Assembly: GCF_002251435.1 (NCBI RefSeq)
Contig: NZ_NPJI01000005.1
Coordinates: forward strand, 1-64,000
Length of the DNA: 64,000 nucleotides
Direction: 5' to 3'
Source of the DNA: Prevotella sp. P2-180
GTDB taxonomy: Bacteria > Bacteroidota > Bacteroidia > Bacteroidales > Bacteroidaceae
Shown here piece after piece: positions 26,624 to 35,864 of the stretch (position 1 is the stretch's first letter; each line of letters begins with the position of its first letter). The translations under genes were made by a program, and so were the position numbers. The notes under the pieces were generated by a model. The model did no database searches. It had not been told where the DNA came from and was given only the letters and a program-made list of their open reading frames with translations.

Positions 26624-27445
26624 TTATTCTTCGTCTTTCTTTCTGCGTATAGAGCGCTTGCGTGTCTTTTTCTTCTCCTCTCCAGGCTTGTCGGTCTTTA
26701 TTCCTGCAAGTTCCGGATCGATGAGAATACGGCCGCAGTATTCGCAAACGATAACCTTTTTGTGCATCTTGATGTCGAGCTGTCTCTGTGGTGGAATCTT
26801 GTTGAAGCAACCGCCGCAGGCATCGCGCTGCACGTATACGATGCCAAGTCCGTTACGCGCATTCTTGCGTATACGTTTGAAGGAAGCAAGTAGACGCGGG
26901 TCGATTTTGGTTTCGAGTTCCTTCACCTTTATCTTCAGACGGTCTTCTTCGGCACGGGTTTCCTCAATGATGTCGTCGAGTTCGCTGCGCTTCAGGTCAA
27001 GTTCGTTCTCATGGTCTTCGAGATCATTCACGTTTTTTTCCTTCTCCAGCATCTTCTCTTTTATTTTCTGCTGAGCCTCGCGAATTTTCTTGTTGCAGAG
27101 TTCGATTTCGAGTGTCTGGAACTCAATTTCCTTGCTAAGAGTGTCATATTCGCGATTGTTCTTAACATCGTCAAGCTGGTTTTTGTAGCGCATCACGCTT
27201 GTCTGAGCTTCGAGAATGTCAGCCTTTCTGTCGCTGACAGCCTTTTGGAACTCGTCGATTTCGTTTTGTATCTTTTCGATACGGATTTTCAAGCCTTCTA
27301 TTTCGTCTTCAAGGTCTTGTACTTCCAGAGGCAGTTCACCTCTGAGTGACTTGTTTTCGTCGATAGCCGACAATGATGTCTGTAGCTGAAACAAAGTCTT
27401 CAGCTTTTCTTCTACCGACAGTTCTGCATTTTCTCTTCTTGCCAT
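26624..27445 (-). CDS. Coiled-coil zinc-ribbon protein (DUF164/CdsZ-like)
   Basis: A 273-residue protein. About residues 5-190 form a long, charged coiled coil (QDLEDEIEGLKIRIEKIQNE). A C4 zinc ribbon follows, with CGGC near 208 and CEYC near 232, then a Lys/Arg/Glu-rich tail (EKKKTRKRSIRRKK). This is the architecture of the DUF164 zinc-ribbon family found next to nif3 in many bacteria. The molecular role is poorly defined; nucleic-acid binding is a reasonable guess. It lies 60 bp downstream of nif3. Confidence 0.8.
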   Translation of the reverse strand: MARRENAELSVEEKLKTLFQLQTSLSAIDENKSLRGELPLEVQDLEDEIEGLKIRIEKIQNEIDEFQKAVSDRKADILEAQTSVMRYKNQLDDVKNNREYDTLSKEIEFQTLEIELCNKKIREAQQKIKEKMLEKEKNVNDLEDHENELDLKRSELDDIIEETRAEEDRLKIKVKELETKIDPRLLASFKRIRKNARNGLGIVYVQRDACGGCFNKIPPQRQLDIKMHKKVIVCEYCGRILIDPELAGIKTDKPGEEKKKTRKRSIRRKKDEE

Positions 27446-27460
27446 ATCTATTTTAAATAA

Positions 27461-27507
27461 TTTAAGTTTCTCATGTGTTTAACTCTCAGAAGTGTCCTTA
27501 ACTTCCT
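27461..27507. repeat. Interspersed repeat (AAGTTTCTCATGTG family), copy 1
   Basis: Contains AAGTTTCTCATGTG then TTAACTCTCAGAAGTG. Related copies are at 29122-29155, 61263-61331 and 63432-63483. Confidence 0.55.
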
Positions 27508-28360
27508 AAAGATAATAAATCGGGTTGCGTGCCGTTTCGGCCAGTTCAGTCTTCAATCCGGGACAATCCTTTGCGATAATGTCGCGGAAGAGTTCAGCAG
27601 TGAACTGTTCGCTTTGGTAGTGACCGATGACGCATATTTGCAGTTGCTGTTCATGTCCGGCATAAAGATGGTAGTGCATCTCGCCGGTGATGAATGCGTC
27701 GGCTCCCTCGGCTATTGCCTGTTGCAGAAGGAAGTCGCCAGCTCCGCCGCAAATGGCCACCTTGCTGATGTCGCGTTGAAGCGGTTGGTTGCACAGGGCA
27801 GTGTGAATGCCGAATGTATCCTTCACCATATTAATAAAAGCGTTAGCCGGCATGGGTGAAGGCAAGAAGCCAGTCACTCCGCTTCCAGCCTCTATGTCGC
27901 CCACTTTCTTTCGTGCGAAGAAGTCGACATTTTCGAGTTGGAGCTTTTCGGCTATTTTGAAGTTCACACCTCCACGGGCATTGTCCATGTTAGTGTGCAT
28001 GGCAACGATGGCGATATCGTTTTTCACGGCTTTCGTCACGGTGCGCTGTACGTCGTCGGCATCTGATATTTGTTTCAGTCCGCGAAACAGCAACGGGTGG
28101 TGTGCAACGACCACGTTAAATCCTTTTCTTACAGCCTCGTCAACCACATGTTCGTTGACGTCAAGGCACAATAAAGCCCCTGATGCTTCCGTCTCTGTCA
28201 GTCCGATTTGCAGGCCGGCATTGTCCCAGTCTTCCTGCAATGGCAGAGGCGCGAATCTTTCAAGGGCGTCGATAACTTCCTTAATCTTCACGTTGAAATA
28301 TGTAAATACATTGTTTTCAAAGTGCAAAGATAGGTATTTTTTATCGTTTATGTGCAACAA
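27506..28360 (-). CDS. Nif3-like dinuclear metal-centre protein
   Basis: A 284-residue frame, or 261 residues if the GTG at 28289-28291 (VKIKEVIDALE) is the true start, as family alignment suggests. Nif3/YbgI family hallmarks are DWDNAGLQIG, VVAHHPLLFRG, VAMHTNMDNARGGVN, GGAGDFLL and the metal-binding GEMHYHLYAGHE. This is the short form, without the inserted CutA-like domain many Bacteroidetes homologues carry. GTP cyclohydrolase-like activity has been proposed for the family but not settled. It is in a run with dnaG, the SIMPL gene and the zinc-ribbon gene. Confidence 0.85.
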   Translation of the reverse strand: MLHINDKKYLSLHFENNVFTYFNVKIKEVIDALERFAPLPLQEDWDNAGLQIGLTETEASGALLCLDVNEHVVDEAVRKGFNVVVAHHPLLFRGLKQISDADDVQRTVTKAVKNDIAIVAMHTNMDNARGGVNFKIAEKLQLENVDFFARKKVGDIEAGSGVTGFLPSPMPANAFINMVKDTFGIHTALCNQPLQRDISKVAICGGAGDFLLQQAIAEGADAFITGEMHYHLYAGHEQQLQICVIGHYQSEQFTAELFRDIIAKDCPGLKTELAETARNPIYYL

Positions 28361-28394
28361 GTGCGGTATTTTTTAGATTTTTTAACCGCCAACG

Positions 28395-29099
28395 TCAATC
28401 TTTCAGCGAATAGGTGACGGTGGTGACTACTCTCACTTTCTTTATATAAGGAGTGTTGGAGTCGCGGTCTTCGATAGAAAATTGTCCTTGGTCGGCACGA
28501 GTGATTTTGTCGAGTCTGCTGCTGCTGTTTTTCGCAAACTGTTCGGCGGTAGTCTCTGCGTTTTTGATAGCTTCCTGCATCATTTCCGGTTTCATCTTCT
28601 GGAACGACACATATTCGTATGTTGTTCTGTTGTCCCAGTTGCCTTCCACCACAGCCACGCCCTGTTTCAGCAGTTCGCCCTGTCGAGCCATGATGCTTCT
28701 TATGAGTTTCACGTTGCGTGATGTCACTGTGATGGTGGAGGTGATGTTGTATCGATAGCCTTTGTTGGTGCTGTACTGGTCGGCGTTGAGGTCAATCACC
28801 ACAGGTGCGTTGACGCTTATTTCGTCGTCCTTTACTCCGTTTTGTTTCAGGAATGTCTTCACCTTATTGGTAGTCACGTTGATGTTGTGGTAGAGTTGTG
28901 TGAGGTCGTTGCCGAGTTCCTTTGTAGGAATAGGCCATGTCACCTTGTCGGCTTCCACTTCTTTTTCCGACAGTCCCTTTACCGTCACTACGCGGTCTTT
29001 GTTAACGAAGTCGTCGATGCCCGACTTGATGCACATTCCGAGGAATGCGATGCCAGCTGCAATTACGGCAGCCTGGCTGAATCTTGAGTTGATGTCCAT
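28395..29099 (-). CDS. SIMPL-domain (DUF541) protein
   Basis: A 234-residue exported or membrane-anchored protein. One N-terminal hydrophobic segment (about 8-25) is followed by the SIMPL domain, starting VVTVKGLSEKEVEADKVTWPI and including ISVNAPVVIDL and the C-terminal VRVVTTVTYSL. SIMPL proteins are periplasmic; some affect oxidative stress, but no general function is known. It lies between dnaG and nif3 on the same strand. Confidence 0.85.
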   Translation of the reverse strand: MDINSRFSQAAVIAAGIAFLGMCIKSGIDDFVNKDRVVTVKGLSEKEVEADKVTWPIPTKELGNDLTQLYHNINVTTNKVKTFLKQNGVKDDEISVNAPVVIDLNADQYSTNKGYRYNITSTITVTSRNVKLIRSIMARQGELLKQGVAVVEGNWDNRTTYEYVSFQKMKPEMMQEAIKNAETTAEQFAKNSSSRLDKITRADQGQFSIEDRDSNTPYIKKVRVVTTVTYSLKD

Positions 29100-29121
29100 A
29101 GTATAAAGATTTAATAATTAG

Positions 29122-29155
29122 TATAAGTTTCTCATGTGCTCAACTCCTTAACTCC
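29122..29155. repeat. Interspersed repeat (AAGTTTCTCATGTG family), copy 2
   Basis: AAGTTTCTCATGTGCTCAAC followed by TCCTTAACTCC, between dnaG and the SIMPL gene. Confidence 0.55.
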
Positions 29156-29168
29156 GAAAGCCTCGTTT

Positions 29169-31130
29169 TTACCTTATGAAACTCCTTCCCACCTGTGCTG
29201 CAATGGTATCTCTCAGTCTTTGTGCGTCAATGAGTTCCTTCATGAGTTCCTTCACGCTTTCGTTGTCGGCAGCCTTTGCCGCTTCGGCGAGTTTCCTTCG
29301 GATGTCGGCAATGAGCCGTGATTTTATGTCTATTCTAAAGTCGACGATGAGATGGTTTGCCTTTTGCAGTATTGATGTAGAGTCGACTCTCATTTGAAGG
29401 CTTTTGCTCAGCTGGTAGTGGTCGATGGCAAGTGTGGATGCCAGTTGGTTTACTTCTATGTCGGGATGATGTGTGAAGTAAGTGTCTGCCTTAAACGACT
29501 CATCGGTGCTGTGTACGGCAGCCTCGTGTAGTATACGGTCGAAGAGAGGAAGGGTGAAGTGGAGGTCGTCTTGCGCGAAGTCGTAGTCGATGTATTGGGC
29601 TACGGTAAGGTTTATCAGCTGTCCGTCTTCTGTTTCCACGTCGCGGAAGACTATTTCCTCTCCATGCTGTATGATGAGTTGTATGAGCATCTTTTCCACC
29701 TCGGAGCTTCTTGCTGGGGCTGTGGCGCTTTGGGTGTTGCCGGCAGCGGGTTGTGGAGTCTGCTGTCTTGCCGTTTCCTCCCTTCTCAGCTGTCGTTCGG
29801 CTTCCTTCTGCAGGTTTTCAATGTCGCCTCCAATGAAGCGGTTCATGGTGTTGATGAGCGTTTGTTCGTTCATCTGGAAGTTGCGCGAGCATTCTCGTAT
29901 GTAAGTGTCGCGCTTTATCGGGTCGGGTATCACCGACACGCTTCTGATGATGCTGCTGATGGCCTCCGAACGCTTTATCGGGTCGGTGACGCCTTCGAGC
30001 AGCAGTTTCGACTTGAAGATGATGAAGTCCACCTGATGGTCTTCCACGTATTTCATGAAGTCCTCCGTGGAGTGCTTTCTTGAAAAGCTGTCAGGGTCGT
30101 CGCCGTCGGGCAGCAGCAGCACCTTGACGTTCATGCCTCCTTGCAGCATCATGTCGGTGCCACGCAAGGCGGCGTGTATTCCAGCCTCGTCGCCGTCGTA
30201 GAGTAGGGTGATGTTCTGTGTGAAGCGTCGCAGGAGGTTCACCTGATGCACGCTGAGAGCCGTTCCGGAGTTGGCCACCACGTTTTCGATACCGTTTTGG
30301 TGCATGGATATGACGTCGGTATATCCTTCCACCATATACACTTTGTCTTCCTTAGCAATAGCCCTTTTGGCTTGGAACAGTCCGTAGAGCTCATGGTCTT
30401 TGTGGTAGATGTCAGACTCAGGCGAGTTAACATACTTCTGCTGTACTCCCTTTGTACGCGAGTCGAGCAGTCGTCCGCCAAAGGCGTTCACTTTGCCGCT
30501 GATGCTAATCCACGGGAAGATGACTCGTCCGGCAAATCGGTCTACGAGTTCGCCGTTGTCTTTTTTATAGCACAGTCCGGTCTTTATGAGATATTCTTCT
30601 TTGTAGCCTTCCTTCTTCGCTTTCTGAGCCAGGGAGTCTCGTCTTGTCAAGGCGAACCCTAACTGGAACTTGCTGATGATATCGTCGCGGAATCCCCTGC
30701 TTCTGAAGTATTGCATGCCCACGGCCAGTCCGTCGGGATCGTTGTGAAGCACATGTTGGAAGTAGTCTCGTGCCCAGGCATTGATGACAAACATGCTTTC
30801 GCGGTCGTTCATGGCTTGTTGTTCCTCGGCAGACAGTTCCCGTTCTTTAATCTCGATGTTATATTTGTTGGCAAGCCATCTGAGAGCTCCCGGGTAGTCC
30901 ATCTGTTCGTGTTCCATCAGGAAGTTCACGGCATTTCCTCCCTTTCCGCATGCAAAGCAGTGGCATATACCTTTTGCCGGAGATACGATGAACGACGGAG
31001 TCTTGTCGTCGTGAAACGGGCACAATCCCTTATAGTTCACGCCCGTTTTCTTGAGTGTGACAAATTCCGACACGACATCCACGATGTTTGTCGCGTCCAT
31101 TATCTTGTCTATGGTAGCTCTGTCGATCAT
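29169..31130 (-). CDS. dnaG: DNA primase
   Basis: A 653-residue replication primase. The start is placed at MIDRATIDKI; a 25-codon upstream extension in frame lies across the promoter. The CHC2 zinc finger uses Cys37, His40, Cys58 and Cys61. The RNA polymerase core with the Toprim fold follows (VYMVEGYTDVISMHQNG, LLYDGDEAG). A C-terminal helicase-interaction domain ends EAAKAADNESVKELMKELID. It is the first gene of the minus-strand run dnaG-SIMPL-nif3-zinc ribbon. Confidence 0.95.
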   Translation of the reverse strand: MIDRATIDKIMDATNIVDVVSEFVTLKKTGVNYKGLCPFHDDKTPSFIVSPAKGICHCFACGKGGNAVNFLMEHEQMDYPGALRWLANKYNIEIKERELSAEEQQAMNDRESMFVINAWARDYFQHVLHNDPDGLAVGMQYFRSRGFRDDIISKFQLGFALTRRDSLAQKAKKEGYKEEYLIKTGLCYKKDNGELVDRFAGRVIFPWISISGKVNAFGGRLLDSRTKGVQQKYVNSPESDIYHKDHELYGLFQAKRAIAKEDKVYMVEGYTDVISMHQNGIENVVANSGTALSVHQVNLLRRFTQNITLLYDGDEAGIHAALRGTDMMLQGGMNVKVLLLPDGDDPDSFSRKHSTEDFMKYVEDHQVDFIIFKSKLLLEGVTDPIKRSEAISSIIRSVSVIPDPIKRDTYIRECSRNFQMNEQTLINTMNRFIGGDIENLQKEAERQLRREETARQQTPQPAAGNTQSATAPARSSEVEKMLIQLIIQHGEEIVFRDVETEDGQLINLTVAQYIDYDFAQDDLHFTLPLFDRILHEAAVHSTDESFKADTYFTHHPDIEVNQLASTLAIDHYQLSKSLQMRVDSTSILQKANHLIVDFRIDIKSRLIADIRRKLAEAAKAADNESVKELMKELIDAQRLRDTIAAQVGRSFIR

Positions 31131-31163
31131 GCTTTTGGGTATATACCTTTTGGGTTTTTCGTG

Positions 31164-31194
31164 CAAAGGTAATCGAAAATAGTGTTCCCTCAAA
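31164..31194 (-). promoter_or_regulatory. dnaG promoter
   Basis: Minus strand: TTTG (31194-31191), exactly 19 bp, then TACCTTTG (31171-31164), a complete Bacteroidetes -33/-7 match. It gives a leader of about 27 nt to the ATG at 31130 and supports that start. Confidence 0.85.
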
Positions 31195-31376
31195 GGAAAC
31201 CCCATGTTTTTTTAGATTTATTTGTATTCATCTCCGTTCTTTTCTCCCGGTCACTTCGCTTTTTCATCAATAGACCGAGGACTGAAGATGCCCACTCAGT
31301 TGCTCGTAGCGGGTTAATAGGTTGGAATTAAGCGTTTTTTTGGGGTCTTGTATTTCTGTTATCCAATCTTTTATAT

Positions 31377-31384
31377 TACCTTTG
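31377..31384 (+). promoter_or_regulatory. -7 element for DUF554 gene
   Basis: TACCTTTG, 27 bp before the chosen ATG. No clear -33 is seen. Confidence 0.5.
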
Positions 31385-31411
31385 CAGCAGATTTGCAAAA
31401 TAGTGACAAGT

Positions 31412-32125
31412 ATGATTGGGACAATAGTAAATACATGTGCCATTGTGGCAGGGACGGTGATTGGAACACTGCTCAACAGGGGAATAAAGGAGAAATACAA
31501 GCGTGTGTTGTATGACGGACTGGGACTCGCCAGCCTTGCCATCGGACTTAACGCCACGATCACCAACCTGCCCAAAAGCCAGTATCCGGTGTTGTTTATC
31601 GTTGCCATAGCCATAGGCGGAGTGATAGGAACGGCACTCGACATCGACGGGCGCTTCAGAAGGCTTGTGGACAGAAAGAAAACGAGGGAGGGAAACAATG
31701 GAGACGAAAGGGGAGGGCGAAGCCTTGCCGACGGGTTGTCGACGGCAGTGCTGCTATATTGCATCGGCCCGTTGTCGATGCTTGGCCCAGTGATAAGTGC
31801 ACTCAAGGGTGACAACACTTTTCTCTTCACCAACGCCACGCTCGATTTTGTTTCGTCGGCAGTGTTTGCCTCCACTTATGGCTTTGGCATGGTGCTCGCC
31901 GCGCCGGTCCTGTTTTGCTGGCAAGGGATGTTCTATCTTGTGGCCAGGCTGTCGAGTCAGGCGGTGAGCGACGCGCTGATGGCTGAGCTGCTCATCGTTG
32001 GCGGACTGATGATAACCGGAAGCGGTCTTTCCCTTTTGAATCTAAAAGACTGCAAGACGCTGAACCTTCTTCCAGCCTTGGCTGTGCCTGTGATTTGGTT
32101 TGTGTTAAGGACGATATTTTGTTAG
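31412..32125 (+). CDS. DUF554 family membrane protein
   Basis: A 237-residue inner-membrane protein. The start MIGTIVNTCAIVAG is preferred over an open frame 30 codons longer because the -7 promoter box lies between. About six hydrophobic segments are present. Conserved family features include GTVIGTLLNRGI near 15, LGLASLAIGLNAT near 40 and GPLSMLGPVISALKGDN near 135. The family (YdfK/YqgA) has no established function; transport is often assumed. It converges on the HsdR-N gene, overlapping it by 4 bp. Confidence 0.85.
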   Translation: MIGTIVNTCAIVAGTVIGTLLNRGIKEKYKRVLYDGLGLASLAIGLNATITNLPKSQYPVLFIVAIAIGGVIGTALDIDGRFRRLVDRKKTREGNNGDERGGRSLADGLSTAVLLYCIGPLSMLGPVISALKGDNTFLFTNATLDFVSSAVFASTYGFGMVLAAPVLFCWQGMFYLVARLSSQAVSDALMAELLIVGGLMITGSGLSLLNLKDCKTLNLLPALAVPVIWFVLRTIFC

Positions 32126-32571
32126 AGATTTTTATAATCCGGAATATCATCAAGAAATAAATATTTTTGATTGTCATAATCCATCTTCACGCAGTAGTGG
32201 GTGAGACCATTGCTCACCACGAGATAGTCGACGTGGAGAAGGAGGTTGTATGTGGCAATCTGCTGAAACACCTTCTGTGTGACAACCACCGAAGGAGCCT
32301 TGTATTCAACAATCATGCGTGGCTTAAGGCTTGGGTCGTAGAGAATGCTGTCGCACCTGAGGTTTTTCTCGCCAACAGACAGTTCCACCTCGTTGGCCAG
32401 AAGTCCTTTCGGGTAGCCCTTGTGTTCTACGAGGAAGTGTACAAAATGTTGTCTCACCCATTCTTCGGGAGTGAGTGCAACATGTCGGCGGCGAAGAAAG
32501 TCGAATATGGTGAGGCGTTCGCCGTTGCGCTTTACTGATATTTCGTATCTTGGCAAATTCAATTCTTGCAT
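32122..32571 (-). CDS. Stand-alone HsdR N-terminal nuclease-like domain protein
   Basis: A 149-residue protein similar to the N-terminal domain of type I restriction HsdR subunits. A PD-(D/E)xK-like core is visible as Asp74 (LRCDSILY), Glu89 and Lys91 (MIVEYKAP), with a preceding conserved EVELSV. No helicase, HsdM or HsdS is nearby, so it is not a restriction system. Homologues next to holA are a recurring arrangement in Bacteroidetes as I recall, suggesting a housekeeping DNA role. That role is inference. Confidence 0.75.
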   Translation of the reverse strand: MQELNLPRYEISVKRNGERLTIFDFLRRRHVALTPEEWVRQHFVHFLVEHKGYPKGLLANEVELSVGEKNLRCDSILYDPSLKPRMIVEYKAPSVVVTQKVFQQIATYNLLLHVDYLVVSNGLTHYCVKMDYDNQKYLFLDDIPDYKNL

Positions 32572-32675
32572 TTCTTATATATATATAATAAGGTGTAAGC
32601 ACGTTTTGTGGCTGTTTTTTCGCCCTTTCGGTCAACAAAATGCGGCCACAGGATGGCTTTCTCGTTTTTTTTTTC

Positions 32676-32683
32676 TAAATTTG
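32676..32683 (+). promoter_or_regulatory. -7 element for holA
   Basis: TAAATTTG, 34 bp before the holA ATG, preceded by a T tract; -33 not clear. Confidence 0.5.
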
Positions 32684-32717
32684 CAGCAAAATTAATAAAA
32701 TAACCGCAAATAGCGAA

Positions 32718-33743
32718 ATGGCAGACAATAAAAATGTTACTTTCGACGGAATAATGCGCGATTTGAGGGCCGGTAAATATGCTCCTGTCTATTACCTTAT
32801 GGGTGAGGAGCCATACTACATCGACAAGTTGACCGACTTCATAACCGAAAACGCGCTTAAGCCGGAGGACAAGGATTTCAATCTTACGGTGATGTACGGA
32901 TCGGACGTGACAGGAAGTCAGGTGGCAGATGCTGCACGACGATACCCGATGATGGCAGAAAGACAAGTGGTGGTGGTGAAAGAGGTACAGAACCTGAAAA
33001 ACACCGACCATATAGCAGCCTACCTTGCAAAGCCAGCCCAAACCACGGTGCTCGTGATGTGTCACAAGAATGGCACCATAGACCGAAGGAAGAAGCTGGC
33101 CTCGATGGTGGAGAAGCATGGGGTGTTGTTTGAAAGCAAAAAACTTAAAGACCGCGACCTGCCCTCGTTTATCGAGAAATATCTTAGGGAGAGGGGAGTA
33201 GGCATCGACCATAAGTCGCAGCAAATAATTGCCGACTCCATAGGTTCTGACCTTAGCCGACTGACAGGCGAACTGGATAAGCTGCAGCTTGGTCTGTCTG
33301 CCGACAACCGCCAAGTGACTCCAGAGACGGTGGAGAAACAGATAGGCGTGAGTAAGGACTTCAACTCTTTCGAACTGCGCGACGCCATAGTGAACCGCAA
33401 TGTTTTCAAGGCAAATCAGATAATAAATTATTTTGACAGCAATCCCAAGGCAGGCAGCATCTACAGCTTTCTCCCAATGATCTTCAATTATTTCCAAAAT
33501 CTGATGGTGGCATATTATTGTCCGCAAAAAGACCGTCCAGAGTCGCTGGCGCAGTGGCTGGAACTGCGTTCTCCGTGGGCAGCAAAAGACTACATGACAG
33601 GCATGAGAAATTTCTCTGCAACAAAAGTGATGCAGATAATTTATATGATAAGGGAGATTGACGCCAAAAGTAAGGGTGTAGGAAACCCAAATACGCCTCC
33701 AGGAGAGCTGATGAAAGAGCTTCTCTTCTTCATTTTGCATTAA
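32718..33743 (+). CDS. holA: DNA polymerase III subunit delta
   Basis: A 341-residue clamp-loader subunit that opens the sliding clamp. It shows the delta pattern YYLMGEEPYYIDKLTDFI near 25, VVVVKEVQNL near 87, LARMxx-type helices, and the C-terminal collar domain (FKANQIINYFDSNPKAGSIY). Length is usual. DnaX, its partner in the clamp loader, is encoded 3 kb downstream. A T-tract terminator follows. Confidence 0.9.
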   Translation: MADNKNVTFDGIMRDLRAGKYAPVYYLMGEEPYYIDKLTDFITENALKPEDKDFNLTVMYGSDVTGSQVADAARRYPMMAERQVVVVKEVQNLKNTDHIAAYLAKPAQTTVLVMCHKNGTIDRRKKLASMVEKHGVLFESKKLKDRDLPSFIEKYLRERGVGIDHKSQQIIADSIGSDLSRLTGELDKLQLGLSADNRQVTPETVEKQIGVSKDFNSFELRDAIVNRNVFKANQIINYFDSNPKAGSIYSFLPMIFNYFQNLMVAYYCPQKDRPESLAQWLELRSPWAAKDYMTGMRNFSATKVMQIIYMIREIDAKSKGVGNPNTPPGELMKELLFFILH

Positions 33744-33778
33744 AAAAGCCACGTTTTTCATCCAAAATTATCTAAAAG

Positions 33779-33805
33779 AGCACTCTGAGAGGAGTGCTTT
33801 TTTTT
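33779..33805 (+). terminator. Rho-independent terminator after holA
   Basis: AGCACTC (33779-33785) pairs with GAGTGCT (33792-33798), followed by eight T residues. Confidence 0.9.
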
Positions 33806-34521
33806 GTGCTAACACCAATGTTTTTCAGCGCCTTAACTCATTTTTTGCCCTCTCAAAACTCGCGTATTCTGAAATTTTCGAGCCCTTCTTCGGAATAATC
33901 AAAATTCGTGATTTTTCATCATTTTCAGAAGCCTGATATTTAGCGTTAACTTATATTTGCGTTTTCTTTTGTAAATTTACAAACACAAACCAAAATACAA
34001 GATACGTAAAATTCATAAATGTAATTTAGGTATTGAAAATCAATATTAGGTTTTAAATATCTAAATCAGCATGTTTGAATTTAGAAATTAAAACTACAAA
34101 ATTCTAAATCGATAAATATACATAGGTTTTGATTTTGGATATATAGTATTTAAAATGAACGATTTATACGCTTTCATTAAATTTTAAAGGCAAGAAATTC
34201 CAATATGTTTCATTTCATAGTGTCAAATGAGGCCCATAATAGTTGTATATTGACATAAGTATATGAATGTAAGCCAATTAATTGTAATCAATGGCTAAAA
34301 CAAACACTTTAACATGATTTCGGGATGAATTTTTAGATTTGTAAATGTAAATCTATACTACTATACAAATCCCACTTTAATATTTTAAATATCAAATCAG
34401 AAATCAAAAGTTTAAAAATCTAAATTATTCTCACTTTTGTTGGTTATTCCAAATTTTATGTTTACCTTTGTAAACTGAAAGAAAAACCGAGGATTTTCCT
34501 CATAATACATAAGATTGAAGT
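33806..34521. other. 716-bp AT-rich gap upstream of XRE gene
   Basis: No gene is seen on either strand. The sequence is very AT-rich with recurring TTTAAATATCTAAATCA-like words and a TAGATTT/AAATCTA inverted pair around 34336-34357. A promoter follows at its right end. Confidence 0.6.
34436..34470 (+). promoter_or_regulatory. Promoter of XRE regulator
   Basis: TTTG at 34436-34439 and TACCTTTG at 34463-34470, spacer 23 bp. The leader is about 45 nt. Confidence 0.6.
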
Positions 34522-35001
34522 ATGAAAGAAAGGATTAGAGAACTTATGGAGTCGCTCCACAAGAGCCAGCAAGACTTCGCTCAGTTTATCGAGATGTCGC
34601 CAGCCTCGCTCAGCAGCATCTTTAACGGAAGGACTAAACCTACCCTTACCATTGTTGAGGCGATAAAGAAAAAAATTCCCGACATTAGTGTCGAATGGCT
34701 ACTCTTTGGAGTTGGTGACATGTATGCCAGCCATCAGGCAACAGCCACCAGTCAGGAGTCGCCTACCCCAACATCAAGCGAGCCGATGCTCGAGTTTGAC
34801 TTCGACGACGAAGCGAAGCACTCGAGAAGCGAGAAAAATGCAGACCAGACGGTAAACTCAAACAATAGTGTAAAACGTACACGATTGGAAAATAAGGAAA
34901 ATGAAGTAAAAAGTGTTGACATTGTAAAACGCCGGGTGATAGAGATCAGAGTGTATTATGATGATTATACTTTCGAGACGTTTGTGCCCGACAAGAGATA
35001 G
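34522..35001 (+). CDS. XRE-family helix-turn-helix regulator
   Basis: A 159-residue probable DNA-binding protein. Residues about 1-62 are a lambda-repressor type HTH (SQQDFAQFIEMSPASLSSIFNGRTKPTL in outline, then VEWLLFG). A low-complexity Ser/Thr/Glu/Asp linker (70-115) follows. A short conserved-looking C terminus (VDIVKRRVIEIRVYYDDYTFETF) may be a dimer or ligand element. It stands alone between holA and pyrK. The target is unknown; the long AT-rich upstream gap may hold its own operators. Confidence 0.8.
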   Translation: MKERIRELMESLHKSQQDFAQFIEMSPASLSSIFNGRTKPTLTIVEAIKKKIPDISVEWLLFGVGDMYASHQATATSQESPTPTSSEPMLEFDFDDEAKHSRSEKNADQTVNSNNSVKRTRLENKENEVKSVDIVKRRVIEIRVYYDDYTFETFVPDKR

Positions 35002-35049
35002 AGAGAAGAAGTTTTTCCCCAAAAATGATGATATCTGAAAAAAAATAGC

Positions 35050-35057
35050 TACCTTTG
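35050..35057 (+). promoter_or_regulatory. -7 element for pyrK-pyrD
   Basis: TACCTTTG, 18 bp before the pyrK ATG; -33 not clear. It implies an almost leaderless mRNA. Confidence 0.5.
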
Positions 35058-35075
35058 CGGGGAATTAGATAATCA

Positions 35076-35864
35076 ATGGATATTACGGCAATGAAGAAAG
35101 AAATATTAGACCTGAGAGTCAAGTCGGTGGAGAAGATGGCAGGACGCTATTCTCTGCTGAAGCTAACCCACGACAATCAGCTGCCTGAGATGCTGCCGGG
35201 ACAGTTTGTGGAAGTGCGTGTAGACGATTCGCCATCCACATTCCTCAGGAGACCCATCTCTATCAATTTCGTAGACAGGGAGAACAACGAGCTATGGCTG
35301 CTGGTGGCTGCCATAGGCGACGGAACACGCCACATAGCAGCATTGAAGCCAGGCGACACGCTCAACTGCGTGCTACCGTTAGGCAATGGCTTTACCATGC
35401 CCACGGACAAGGCTCAGAGAGTGTTGCTTGTGGGAGGCGGTGTAGGAGTGGCTCCGCTTCTCTACATGGGAGCGGAGATGAAAGAAAAAGGCATTGAGCC
35501 AACGTTTTTGCTCGGGGCACGCAGTGCAGGAGACCTACTGGAGACAGAATTGTTTGAAAGGTACGGACGCGTGTGTATAACAACCGAAGACGGCAGCCGT
35601 GGCGAGCGTGGCTTTGTGACCAACCATACGGTGCTGGGCGAACCGTTTGACATGATAGCCACATGCGGGCCGAAGCCGATGATGATGGCTGTGGCACGAT
35701 ATGCCTACAAGGCCGGAGTGGAATGTGAGGCTTCGTTAGAGAATATGATGGCTTGTGGGCTCGGGGCGTGCCTCTGCTGTGTAGAGAAGACCACAGAGGG
35801 CAATATATGCGTGTGTAAGGAAGGTCCAGTGTTAAATATTAAGAAATTATTATGGCATCTCTAA
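35076..35864 (+). CDS. pyrK: Dihydroorotate dehydrogenase electron-transfer subunit
   Basis: A 262-residue flavoprotein passing electrons from PyrD to NAD+. The FAD-binding motif is RRPISI (58-63), the nucleotide-binding loop GGGVGVAPL (120-128), and the [2Fe-2S] cluster cysteines are Cys227, Cys232, Cys235 and Cys247. Its last 13 bp overlap the pyrD start, so the two subunits are translationally coupled. An in-frame ATG five codons in is an alternative start. Confidence 0.94.
   Translation: MDITAMKKEILDLRVKSVEKMAGRYSLLKLTHDNQLPEMLPGQFVEVRVDDSPSTFLRRPISINFVDRENNELWLLVAAIGDGTRHIAALKPGDTLNCVLPLGNGFTMPTDKAQRVLLVGGGVGVAPLLYMGAEMKEKGIEPTFLLGARSAGDLLETELFERYGRVCITTEDGSRGERGFVTNHTVLGEPFDMIATCGPKPMMMAVARYAYKAGVECEASLENMMACGLGACLCCVEKTTEGNICVCKEGPVLNIKKLLWHL

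Noticed and set aside
32559..33761. 400-codon open frame on the minus strand
   Set aside because: Antisense to holA over its whole length; rich in His, Cys and Leu as typical of a shadow frame.
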